64,000 nucleotides of DNA from Artemisia argyi (Eukaryota; Streptophyta; Magnoliopsida; Asterales; Asteraceae), in the NCBI GenBank assembly GCA_030686995.1, contig CM060691.1, positions 87,727,055 through 87,791,054 on the forward strand, given 5' to 3'. Both the position numbers and the translations under genes were made by a program. Positions 40,542-51,291 of the stretch are shown one piece after another. Numbering within the stretch: position 1 is the stretch's first letter; every line of letters begins with the position of its first letter. Below the pieces are notes generated by a model that saw only the letters and a list, made by a program, of their open reading frames with translations, was not told the origin of the DNA and made no database searches.

Positions 40542-41516
40542 TGATGAGGCAAAAAGTGAACCACTTTTAAGGGGTCATTTAAGCCCGAATTCGAGATTAT
40601 TTGATCAAATATTGCCCTAAATCGTTCCTTTTGTCATTTTAGGTACTTTTGGAGAGAAATCTGGAAAAGGAAGCATTTTGGACGTTTTTGGAGCATAAAA
40701 GTGAAGAAAACGGCAAAGTCTCAATTTTCCTTGCTGGAACAGTACCTGACGGCATCAAGGCTCTCCACATGACGTCGTCAAGAGTTACAAAAGAGGTGGA
40801 TGTGGAAAATACACGTGACGATCCAGAGAGTTTTTGTGCATAGGAGATGACGGCGTCACCCAAGGCCATCAAGGTCCATTGGTAACTTGCTTGAACATCT
40901 TAAGAAACATGATCGGAGGTGTACAACGATTTTTGGTTGTATTTAATGTGTAGGAGAATTCTAATGATCCCATGTTAGGAGCTTCTAACGGCTCGACATA
41001 GAAGTGAAGTAGGATCCTATAGAGTTAGGGAATATTGTACACGGTCCTACAACTAGTATTAAGGAATATGACTCGTTATCCATGCAATTGTAACAAGCTA
41101 TCAACCTGTAAAAGATATCTAGGGAGTAATGAAATCTAAGTAAACACAACTTTCATCATCATTATTTACACCACATTAGTTTAATAGTTTAATTTTCATT
41201 TTTGTTATTTTATTTTGATTGCATCTTTAGATTAATTGGGTTAGTTGGCTAGCAACTAATTTCGCCCACTCCTTCAAAACCCGAGATTTTAATTGCTTTC
41301 ATAAAAATATAAAAATACAAAAATAGTCATCCCTCACCTCTAGACCTAGTTTACGAGGCTTTCTAATCCTAGCGACACTATTCCTGAGTTGAACGATCAA
41401 TCCCCCGGTACTTGTCACTATACTATACTACAACGATCAGGTACACTGCCTAGTGGGGGTTGTAAGTTTCTCGAGATCCCTTGTGAGGTAAAACCTGGTG
41501 CGATCCCCATGTATCA
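40542..41516 (+). mobile_element. Solo A-family LTR with TSD CTAAT
   Basis: Begins TGATGAGGCAAAAAG and ends CCATGTATCA. Direct repeats CTAAT lie at 40537-40541 and 41517-41521. Removing the insert and one CTAAT restores the host LTR. Relative to the full LTR it lacks about 450 bp covering the TATA box and leader: reading jumps from GGCCATCAAGGTCC to ATTGGTAACTTGC near 40880. It is probably promoter-dead. Confidence 0.9.
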
Positions 41517-42198
41517 CTAATCAACTACCCAAATAACTAAAGATGCAATCAAAATAAAATAAAATAAACTTAAACTAATTATGGCGAAAACAATAATGAG
41601 AGAAAATGTGGTTACTTAGATTTCACTACTCCCTAGCTATCTTTTACCGGTTGATTAGTTTGTTACAATTGCATGGATGACGGTTTATATTCCTTAATAC
41701 CATTCGTAGGGCCGTGTACGATCTTCCCTAACTCTATAAGCTTCTACCTCTTCCTATGTCGAGCCGACTACTAGCTCCTAACATGGCCTCATTAGTAGTT
41801 ACCTATGCATTAAATATAACCAATATATCGTAGTACACCTCCGATCATGTTTCTTAAGACGTTCAAGCAAGTTACCAATTGGAAGTCTGCCAGTTTTCTT
41901 AAGCCTAACATCGAATTCATTCATCCCAACAATTATAAACAAATAAACAACCAATAATCAATACCTAAGTTTCATTACATCTAAGCAAACACAAAGAAAA
42001 CCTAGCCTAGCATGTTAAAGAGAAGACAAGCATAAGATATAATCAAACAACACATAGACATATTTAATGATTTGATGAAAGACTTATCTTCAATTAAGCA
42101 TGGATGAAACAAGGGTTTGAAACCCTCAAAATAGCAGTAAAATTCGTCTAGGGTTTTCTCCCTTCAAAGTTGCACACAATGAATGAAAACTAGAAAAC

Positions 42199-42207
42199 TA
42201 TATATAG
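42199..42207 (-). promoter_or_regulatory. Element A LTR TATA box
   Basis: TATATATAG on the minus strand, just downstream of the TGACG array. The same motif is at 63-71 in the plus-strand copy. Confidence 0.65.
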
Positions 42208-42216
42208 ATTTTACAT

Positions 42217-42480
42217 TCTGACGGCGTCAAGAGTAGGGTCTGACGCCGTCAACTCGCCGCCAAAATAATACTCGTATTGCCTAGATCCACTTCTGACGTC
42301 GTCACGTATAAACTTGGTCTTGGCCGTCATGTGCAATTTCCTCTTGATGGCCTTGGTGACGCCGTCATGTACAAATCTCCAAAAACTCCTCTGGCGCGTC
42401 ACGTGTATTTGATTTATCAACCTCTTTGTCAAGTCTTGACGCCGTCACTAGCAATCTGTGACGCCGTCAGGTACAATTTT
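42217..42480 (-). promoter_or_regulatory. Array of TGACG palindromes in A-family LTR U3
   Basis: Six near-perfect copies of TGACGCCGTCA or TGACGGCGTCA plus degenerate ones in about 260 bp, ending about 10 bp upstream of the TATA box. Each is an inverted pair of TGACG, the core bound by plant TGA-type bZIP factors. The array recurs at 12385-12640, and in part at 10-50 and 40742-40860. Confidence 0.6.
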
Positions 42481-42663
42481 CAGCATGATTTTGAGACTTT
42501 GTCGTTTTCTTCACTTTTTCGCTCCAAAATGCTTCCTTTTGTAAATTTCCTCTCAAAAGGACCTAAAATGACAAAAGGAACGATTTAGGGCAATATTTGA
42601 TCAAATAATCTCGACTTTGGCCTTAAATGACCCCCTAAAAGCGGTACACTTTTCGTCTCATCA

Positions 42664-44211
42664 GCTAGTAATGATAGTATTCAACAAGGTAATTGTCGAA
42701 CAATAATTGCCAATATCATATTGCAATTCTTAGATTATTATGGGATTTACATTCACAAAACCTTTTGCAATGTAAGCATGTTTCATCCCCATCTAATGCC
42801 TTGAGTCCAATTTCTCACTTCCTACTCAATTTAAGTCGTCTAACTTAAAAAGTGTAAACCTATAATTCCATTACATCAGTTGATCTGCTAGCAATGAAAT
42901 TATGAAATTTACCTCTCCATTGCAATCTAGCCAAGCTCTCACATGAGGTAAACTACAACTTTAAGTATTTTTAATTAGATGGCATTCGACTTAATTTTAT
43001 AAGGGTATTAATTTTGACGTGTAATCAAAATAATGTATGAAGAAGCATGCATACAACTTCATAACATTGGTTTTACAAAACAATTTTATTTACCAATTCA
43101 CTAAGAGTAAAATAACAAAGTTTTAATTGAAGTATCGGGTTCACCAATTAAAGAATTACCAACAATTATCGTCCACTTATATCGTACTTTTGCATAAGCC
43201 TTAAAGCTTAGTGTTTCGGATAATCATTGTGGAATTGTGGTCAATTCACCCTTAAGATGACAGTGTACGTAAAATAGTGATATAGGTAAGTCTAGATCGG
43301 CACACAAGCGGTTGTAGAGAACCGGTAGGAGCATGATCTTTAAAAACCCCTCTCTACAAGCACATTGTATGGCGATTTCGGTCCACCTTTCACACACTAT
43401 TGTACAAAAACATCAATCACTAAACCTTGTAAATTTTGACTCTTAAAACCAAAACAAAGTTCGCCATTTATTTAGTCCATATTATTTCTTCCATTAAAAA
43501 ATTACCCTTTTTCGTTTATAAACATGTCTCACATGAATAATTAACAAAAAAACAAGTAATTGCATAATAAAAAAAATAACACAACTAAATAAACATATAC
43601 ATAACATAACAATTAAATATGTATAAAACATATAGCCACATGCAAATTTACTTCAATAATCCGATTAATAATCAAAACTAGGTGTATAATGTATTTATTC
43701 AATTAGGACTTTCTTCTTCAAAGGAAAAAGATCCACATACATCGACAAATCGATTGCTTAAGCCAAAACTAAACAAACACCACATAGCACGTAATTGATT
43801 ACTTAATATATTGGAGTCTTCCCCAATTCGACATCTATTAATAAATTTACATGTACCAATATAACTTAACAATTTAATTCATATATCCAATTTAAACAAT
43901 TAAAATTCATCACACAATTAAATCCATGCAAACATGCACTTTTCATGGATTATTCTTAACAATTAACATATTGCTACAAAATCGTTTACTAAAACGCATA
44001 AATAATTACATGACAATCTTAGGGTTTCTAATCATATTAAAAATCAAAACCAAAACCCTAAATAAACTATATGGGTAAATCGACCCATAAAAAATTAGGG
44101 TTAGGATTATGTAAACCCTAAATCGAAAAGCATGTAACAAAACCAAAACAAGATTCAATTTTTATGTGTTTTGATAATTAATTACACATTATAACGGTTT
44201 ACTGATACCAC
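42664..44211. other. Gene-free A/T-rich stretch, probable internal remnant of relic F
   Basis: No coding region, RNA gene or repeat that I can name. It lies on the internal side of the LTR-like block at 44212-44972 and begins, on the minus strand, with its primer-site-like sequence. It is probably what remains of a noncoding retroelement interior, cut at 42663 by element A. Confidence 0.4.
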
Positions 44212-44972
44212 TGTTGGAATTATATAATCATGACATGCATATAAATAAACCAATAACATCAAGTAAGCATATGCGAAAGCTTTATAACAAGATCATATAA
44301 CATGTAATTAATTAATCAATAATAAATAGTAAACGTACCTTTGTGATTCTAGCCCGAACAAGAATCAATTAAAACAAATCTTTAACTTATGAACCTAATT
44401 AGGGTTTTGTGGATTGTAAGAATAACCCCTTACCTTTTTGTTATTCAATCCATGATATAACCAATAGTGTGGTTATATCACGTTCTTGTACACACGTAGT
44501 AATTCAAATAAAAGATTATGCAAATAATTAAAACACAAAACGATTTGAGCTTTACAAAAATCGAATCCCATTGTAAAAGGGTTTGATGGATCGATTATAG
44601 AGACAAGAAAAGAAGGAGAGAAAAATACCAAGAACTATGTGTACAAGAGATGAGAAACAATGAATCTTGGGTTTGTATTTATAGTGTATGATTACTTGGA
44701 GTCCAAGGTACAAAGGAGGTGCCCCCTTTGTCTTTGGCCGATTGGTTTGGAACTCCTCAAGGGATTCCGGAACCTTCTTGACCTTCCAATAATTCATACA
44801 ATAAACTTTCCTTATTTTCGTCTAACGGTCGTTAGCCATTCTCCGTTAAATACTAACGGCCGTTACTCGTTTTGTGTTTATTAATAATTATATATAACAT
44901 TTATAAATAATTATTCATTTACTCTTCATACGTAACGTGTGCAATCCCATGATCTCGAATTCGATCTTAACA
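44212..44972 (-). mobile_element. Relic F: LTR-like block, minus strand
   Basis: 761 bp bounded by TGTT and AACA on both strands. On the minus strand its end is followed by GTGGTATCAGTAAACC, which matches the first nine bases of the initiator-Met primer site. A TATAAATAC promoter motif lies at 44676-44684 (minus strand). This is the layout of a 5' LTR; the partner LTR would be left of the window. I see no matching duplication at 44973. Confidence 0.55.
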
Positions 44973-45597
44973 CACTACTATTAATTTATGTTCATAAAAC
45001 TAACACAACTACCATTTTTTTATGGTAAGCGTCCTTTTATTCTCAAGATTGAAATACATATAGGATTGTCTTCACCAATGTCCCCTCTTTTAATCTCTTC
45101 TGAAATCCATTTTTTATTAGAACATATTTTTTTCTTATTTGATCAAAATCGACGCGGTCATCGACATCATCATCAATAGACGAGATATAATCGGGACGAT
45201 TGCATGTTGAAGTGCTTAAGATGAATTATCAATAGACTCAAGGAAATACTTTTGGCCTTGTGGGCATTTGGATCGAAGTAGAATAAGTAAAATTTTAGGA
45301 TGTAGTCAAGAGTCATGACAATTTGACAACAATACTTGGTAAAAAGTTATGCAACACATTCTGTGATTATATTTTCTTAAAAACAAGAATTTGTTAAGCC
45401 ATCCACACCATGAAAAGTAATTATTACAACACTGAATAATAAACATACAAAATACAATTAAATATAAATTCCAAATCATCCGAAATTAGATAATCATTTC
45501 AAACCACATTGAACCCAAAAAGATTATCAAAACAATGTACAAGTTTAAACATAAAATATAGACGTATGTTGTACAGCCTTTTGAGATAGATAAATTT
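44973..45597. other. A/T-rich sequence downstream of the ZIP gene
   Basis: No gene seen. The part nearest 45597 is the probable 3' UTR of the ZIP gene on the minus strand; no single polyadenylation signal stands out. Confidence 0.4.
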
Positions 45598-48500
45598 TCA
45601 AGCCCATTTTGCTAGGAGCGACATAAGACCAGCACCTAAAAGAAGTGAAACATTTGAAAGCAATTGAAGTATCTTGTTATTTTGCATCCTTGGGTTCATG
45701 AAGTCTGGTGAAAGAAGGTCGACAAGTGCCATGTAGATCAAGATACCTGCTGATGCCGAATTTAATACACCCTCTACAATTAGAGCTGTAGGACTATCCT
45801 CTTTATAAGTGTTTGTTAGAATTTTGCCAATTACAATCCCGAGCGGGGTTGTAAGGCTAAAAAATGCTCCCATGATTGTAGCAGCCAATGACTTGAATTC
45901 CGCCTGTACGTGTACAGCATTTGAAAGCATATAATCTTCCATTTTAACATAGTATATGCATTTTACGTGTAAAGATAGTATATTATATAAGTAGAGTTTT
46001 TAGGAACGTATTCTCTTAAGATACTTTTAGTTATGGCATTGTTTTGAAAATAAGTTATTTTGTGAAGATGGAACTTATCTTATCTTGTGCCTTAACTAAC
46101 AATTATTTGAACTAAATAGATAAAGCAATATTATACCTCATAACTCGTAAATTCAAGGCTTGAGATAAAGAAGTAACTAGTCGATATCTTGTACTTAGGG
46201 CATGTTTGATAAACAAAATTATGAGAGGATTATGCTTATATTTTGAAAAAATAAGTTATTTAAATTATAAGTTTTGTTTGCCAGACACGTTTTATCTTTG
46301 TAAAATTTCACAATTTGTGTATATTTTTGAGTTGTAATCAGTGGTAGGATAATTCATCACTATTTATGTATAATAATATCATTTAAAACTTAATAAGACT
46401 TGCTTGTATTTGATTACTAATAGGTTTTTGATTCTTTAAGTTATTGCTAAAGTTGTAAAATAATAATAAAACTAAAATGATACGGCTTTGGTAGAGAATC
46501 GCGCTCAAAGAGGACATCCGATAAGATCCCCAACTAGTACGGGGTGGGTTTGAGGAAGTATCGCGCCTTAACAGGGCGCCCTGATTAGATCCTCGATGAG
46601 GATATGACGGGTTTGGGAAAAACTTTAGTAATCGGGCTTGGGTACAGAGATGGCCCATGTATATCCATGCTAATAGTAGTTTTATTCGTGCAGACTGTAT
46701 TTACTCTTTCTCTTAATCTTAATCATTACAAATGAATTATAGTAAAATCAAATAAGATGCATAATTATTGTTAGAATATGACACAACCCACATAACACAA
46801 GTCATATACTAATATATCAAATATTACTAATAAGAGATGACACCTCAAGATGGACCAACAAGAAAAAAAATGAGATATTAATTAGTGGATTTTTTAGACG
46901 CTTTGTTTAGAAGCGTTTCAAATATGGGCAGTTTGTTTGAATTAAAAGCTTATAGCTAGTATTTCCAACCAAGCTTTTTTATTTGATGGAGACTATTTTC
47001 TAAAACCAAAAGTTTATAGCTTTTAAAAAGCTTCAAAGAATCTCCTTCTAAACCAACCCATTAAGACTTTATATGTGATAAGTGTAGTTCGGCCATTCAG
47101 AAACGAATAGAACAATATGCCATTTTATAGAAACATGTCAAAAATAAATATCCGTATTAAGGCTAGAAATGCAAATTTTCCCATGTGAAGGAGGCCGGGT
47201 GGAATAAGCCCCCCTCACCACGAGTTGTCCCCCTACACCACCAATTAATCCTTAATCCTTATTACATACACCACAAACATCACCACCGGTTGTGCCCCCT
47301 TTTGTTGACAACTTGGTGGTGCAGACCACCGAGTTATGTATGTGAAAAGAGAAGTTGGTGGTGTGTGTGGGGATATTATGCGGTATATGAGTTTAAGTGG
47401 AGTATATTTGGGTGGTAAAGTTGGTAGCCGATGGATTTGGTTGTGAAATGAAAATCTGATGTGTCGTTGAGTTGAAAGTAATGATGTTGGTCATTGTTAC
47501 ACCCGGTTTGATGGTGGAAAAAGGTCTTTTGTACAACGAATCCCATACACCAAGACTATGACTTTGATATGTTTTAGGATTATTACTAACGGGCTCTACC
47601 GAGTAAAGTACTTTGACAGATTGTCGTGTAACAAGGTTATACGCCTTTGTGGCTAAAGGAGAGGATGTCAGTCTCAATGCCTCAAGTGTAATATAACGAG
47701 ATACACATATTATACCTGAGTATGCAAAGTTTACATTCATGTTCACCTTTATAGGATAACGAGATACACATATAAATCCAATTAATTAAAGCAATGTTTT
47801 GTACTAGGTGAAGAAAAATCTCTTGAGGAGGTGCTTAGCAAACAATTGTAATTAATAAAACATTGAAGAACAGCTTTGCAAATAAACAGGGACCATTGAA
47901 GGATAATCTGTCAGGTCCTATGAGGAATGAAATCTACTTATGTCGCTACTAAACAATGGATTGCAAACACTAGCTAGTTAAAATCATTACAAATTGCGCT
48001 AGTTCCTACTTTCATTAAGAACAACTTAAACAACAGTGTTTAACTAGATTCAACTAACCATATATACTATCACTTTAATGTTAAACTAGTTTCAAACTAA
48101 AAGTTTTCTAAGCCCGTTAAACACATAGGTATAAGGTAATGGAATTCGATCATACCTGAAAAATGCAACCTCCAAGACCGATCCCTTCAAAAAATTGGTG
48201 AAAGGTTAATGCTGCAACGAGTGGCTTAATGGTTTTTGGACTTTCAGAAGCACCCAAAGACAATCCTATTATAACTGAATGCACGATTATACCCAGTTCC
48301 ATGACCTACAAAAATAGCAAGCATGATCTTGGCCATTTAATAGTAATTATGTCCATTAATCTTGGTCATTCAACGATTTAAACACGAAAAGTGGGTTTAC
48401 ATGCAAATCAAAACCATTTATAAATATTAAAACGGGGACGTCAGGATATATTTAAGAAAAATACAGAGCCAACATATATAATCAGTTAAGATGACATATC

Positions 48501-49169
48501 ATGCTGATTTCAACAAGAGATTATCTTAATCTGTGTAGAAATTACCTTGGAAACTATCCGGTACCTATCTACTTGAGACAAACCACCTTCACCTTGAGTG
48601 AGGGATCCATGAGCATGTCCATGAGTTGCATGAGTATGAGCAGCAACATGACCAGTTTGTCGCATGTTGCTGTTCTCTTCATCGGTAGCTGTCTTTCTTG
48701 ACTGAGACCTTTGTTGGTAAGCAGCGGACGAGGTCTCAAACAAGAGCGTCAAAATGGTTGCCACCATCGCGACAAAACCTGTGAAAGGGAAGTCTCCCCA
48801 TGGATGTTCTTTCAAACATGGATTCGTTAAGCTCTCGAATGCATCTGGGAGTATATGAATAAAACCAGTAGCCAATATCACACCCGCAGCGAATGCCTTG
48901 ACAACAAAGAAACCATCTTTCTCGGGGCTTAGAGCCGGAACTCTTCGTCCCATAAACGGTATACAAACACCAATAGCACCTCCAATCAAGATTGAAGCAA
49001 TAGCTATGAGTTTGTACTTGAGAACTTCACTCTTTTTGCCCTCATCTTCTTCTCGTTCACAACAATTGCAATGATCACAACAAGTGCATTCACATAAAAC
49101 TTGGGTAGTTATTAGGTTTAAAACCAAGATAAAAACCAATACTAGCTTTTTGGACTCCATTTTGATCAT
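45598..49169 (-). CDS. ZIP-family zinc/iron transporter, three exons
   Basis: A membrane carrier of divalent metals (Zn, possibly Fe) into the cytosol. Exons on the minus strand: 49169-48546, 48305-48156, 45903-45598, joined in phase 0 with GT-AG introns of 240 bp and 2,252 bp; predicted length 359 residues. The ATG at 49169 is used; a second ATG lies three codons on. Visible: an N-terminal signal segment (residues about 8-28), a Cys-rich stretch ([10 protein letters not shown]), TM helices from residue 50, and a His-rich cytosolic loop at about 172-190 ([15 protein letters not shown]). TM4 ([12 protein letters not shown]) and TM5 ([11 protein letters not shown]) carry the conserved His and Glu metal ligands, and the C-terminus is the family's LLAKWA-like end. 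Length and motifs are normal for the plant IRT/ZIP group and no lesion is seen. Exact orthology is unresolved, so no symbol is given. Confidence 0.92.
46488..46612. repeat. Two-unit, about 62-bp diverged repeat in ZIP intron 2
   Basis: Two adjacent units, each starting ATCGCGC and ending in GGGTTTG(A/G)G, each with an internal short inverted repeat (CCCC-ACTAGTA-CGGGG in unit 1; ATCCTCG-ATGAGGAT in unit 2). G/C content is higher than in the flanks. It is probably part of an old element. The rest of intron 2 (45904-46487 and 46613-48155) is A/T-rich with no gene seen. Confidence 0.4.
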
Positions 49170-49234
49170 GGTAGTGGATGCACTTTTAATTTGAAGATCA
49201 GATAGTTACATGTTTTTTTTTAAGTTGGTTGGTT

Positions 49235-49241
49235 CTTATAG
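49235..49241 (-). promoter_or_regulatory. Probable ZIP gene TATA box
   Basis: CTATAAG on the minus strand, about 66 bp upstream of the start codon. It is a reasonable core promoter; no other evidence. Confidence 0.4.
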
Positions 49242-49438
49242 AGAACCATGTAGCTGAGTTATCGGTTAATATAGTACTACCTCACATGGCTGGTTTCTTG
49301 GTTTAACCGAGATATTTAAGTCGTATCAAGATAATTGTTCATAAAAAAAGAGCAAACTGCAGCATTCTGAATGCACAATTAATTAAGGGACTCCTTAATT
49401 AATAATGGTCTTTGATTTGCAATTTAGTGTTAAAAATG

Positions 49439-49730
49439 TTTTTTTTGGAACGGTTCTTTCGGAGAAATTTTTGACCAATTCGAAACCCGATGGGGGGAAA
49501 ACCTTCAACTTAAGCCGCCCGAAGGCACGACACTTAATTTGAAGTAAACTCTGCCTTCTCCAGATTCGAACCCTAGTGGGTTGAAACCTTCATTGAAGGA
49601 CTTTGAAAGCCTAGTATCAACAGACCCTGTGATCAAAGAGGACTTCCCGGATAGTCACCCATCCGGTACTACTCTCTTAGTGGCACACTTAACAAGTTAA
49701 GTATTTACCACTAGACCACATGGTTGTTGA
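49439..49730 (-). mobile_element. SINE with 5S rRNA-like core and 14-bp TSD
   Basis: 292 bp flanked by perfect 14-bp repeats TAGTGTTAAAAATG at 49425-49438 and 49731-49744. On the minus strand it starts TCAACAACCATG and ends in eight A, as expected for LINE-driven retroposition. A tRNA-like A box TGGTCTAGTGG lies at 49708-49718 and a B-box-like GGGTTCGAATC at 49563-49573. Between them, 49630-49693 aligns with the 3' half of plant 5S rRNA: GTTAAGTGTGCC, GAGAGTAGTAC, GGATGGGTGAC and GGGAAGTCCTC in order and at 5S spacing. It sits 270 bp upstream of the ZIP start codon. SINE status is strongly supported; the 5S relation rests on my memory of the 5S sequence. Confidence 0.85.
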
Positions 49731-49744
49731 TAGTGTTAAAAATG

Positions 49745-50053
49745 TAATATATCCATTTTTATATTATTATAGGGTTAAAAGATGAATATAATATAAATTG
49801 CTATATTATTATATACTAGTAAAAATCAAGTATGTTAATATTTTATTAATATATTTTTATGGTAAGTTTTACTATTTTAGAATGTGAACCTTCCAATTAT
49901 GTTTGAAACCTATTTGGAGACAAGCCAGTATATTAATGGAACAACCATAAATCATTGACTAAATGATAATATTATTGTGACTGTGGGAAAGGATGGAGGA
50001 CCCATCCTAGAAATCAAGCTGATCGCCATTCAAAAAGAAAAGACAAACTATGA
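49745..50053. other. A/T-rich ZIP upstream region
   Basis: Nothing recognised beyond the SINE duplication at its left and the MITE duplication (AACTATGA, 50046-50053) at its right. Confidence 0.5.
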
Positions 50054-50461
50054 AGGGTTGCAATTCGGGTCGGGTTCGGGTTATTAGGTTGGCGGGTCAG
50101 AAAACTCCAAACTGAACCTGATCCATTTAAATCATCGAGTTGACCAATTTAATCCGTTTTATATATAAAGTTAGCACATTACACGAGTTAAATGGGTTAA
50201 ACGTGTTAGTGGGTCGACCCGTTTAACCCATTTAACCCATATAATTAAATATAAATAATTTTTAATTAAGAAAAAAAACTTAAACGGGTTGACGGGTGGA
50301 CCCGTTTATTTTATTCCCAACCCGAACCTGGCCTGCTTAATAAACGGGTTAGATATGTCGACCCAAACCTGACCCACAATCTATTTAGCTCAACACAAAC
50401 CTGTTAATTTTTGTGTCGGTTTCAGGTCGGGTTTCGTGTCGGGTCAGAAATTGGCACCCCT
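50054..50461. mobile_element. hAT-type MITE with 8-bp TSD
   Basis: 408 bp flanked by AACTATGA at 50046-50053 and 50462-50469. The ends are imperfect inverted repeats: AGGGTTGCAATTCGGGT on the left, and on the other strand from the right AGGGGTGCCAATTTCTGAC. The body is rich in GGGTCGGGT and AACGGGTT motifs and is partly self-complementary. An 8-bp duplication and AGGGGTG ends fit the hAT superfamily. It has no ORF. Confidence 0.85.
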
Positions 50462-50469
50462 AACTATGA

Positions 50470-51243
50470 TCACTTATTTTTCTTTTCTTTTTATTTTTTC
50501 TTTTTATCTTATATATGTGACATTCATGTTCAAGATTGCCGGTTTTCTTTTCATCTTAGTTTTCGAGTTCATGATCCGTCAAGTATTGAAAATACTCAGA
50601 CAGGAAACTGTGAAAGTGGAAGATTAAACAAAGTCGCCGTCAAAGCAAAGAAAAATATGCAAAAAATGATTCATTTTAGCTTGTGGTTGTTCTTAGTGTA
50701 CTTTGTGCTATACCTAAAATGCGTATATTATAGTTCTTAGGATTATTGCAAACGTAAGATGTTACATAGGATCTGGATCTTGAGAGTGTAGTAGTGTACC
50801 CAATTTAAGTTAGCTCAAGTCATTATTGAAATAGAAAGTTGCAAAGAATAATGAACTTAATTTCTTAGAACAAAGCCGAAAAAGAACAACAAATGAGCTT
50901 GCTTTACTAAGTGAACTATACAAGTAAATTTTATGATGTTTCAACTATAACAATTCATAAAAATCAACACATTGATAGATGATCAGGTAAGTTTTGATCC
51001 AAATCTACATATTGCAAATTAAATGTCAAGGCGAGCGAACTAATTTAAGCTTATCATAATCGTAAAAATGTCATCTTTTTTTATTTGGAATTACCTTAGT
51101 TATGTACCTCGTGATTATAATTATGAGAGATTTTGTTACACATAAGAAGTTTTGTGTTTATTAGCGATGGATTTCTAATTAAAGTAAGTATAATTGTAAA
51201 TTTAAAGCTACTGTTATCAAAACTCTGTATCTAATTTACTACT

Positions 51244-51246
<3 letters not shown>
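50470..51246. other. Gene-free A/T-rich stretch
   Basis: No coding region or repeat recognised. Confidence 0.5.

Positions 51247-51291
<45 letters not shown>

Larger units (their letters stand above)
40264..42663 (-). mobile_element. Element A 5' LTR, interrupted by a solo LTR
   Basis: On the minus strand it begins TGATGAGACG at 42663 and ends CGCATCA at 40264. It is split by a plus-strand LTR of the same family at 40542-41516. Without that insert it is about 1.42 kb. It has a TATA box (42199-42207) and an upstream array of TGACG palindromes (42217-42480). The insertion boundary at 42663 abuts older sequence; GCTAG (42664-42668) may be the target duplication. Confidence 0.85.

Noticed and set aside
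46199..46310. Palindromic MITE in ZIP intron 2 (GGGCATGTTTG and GTTTTGTTTGCC arms)
   Set aside because: The arms are short and imperfect and no target duplication was found, so it is not listed as a feature.
47185..47418. GGTGGT-rich block in ZIP intron 2, possible gene fragment or MITE
   Set aside because: No paired ends, duplication or protein similarity that I can see.
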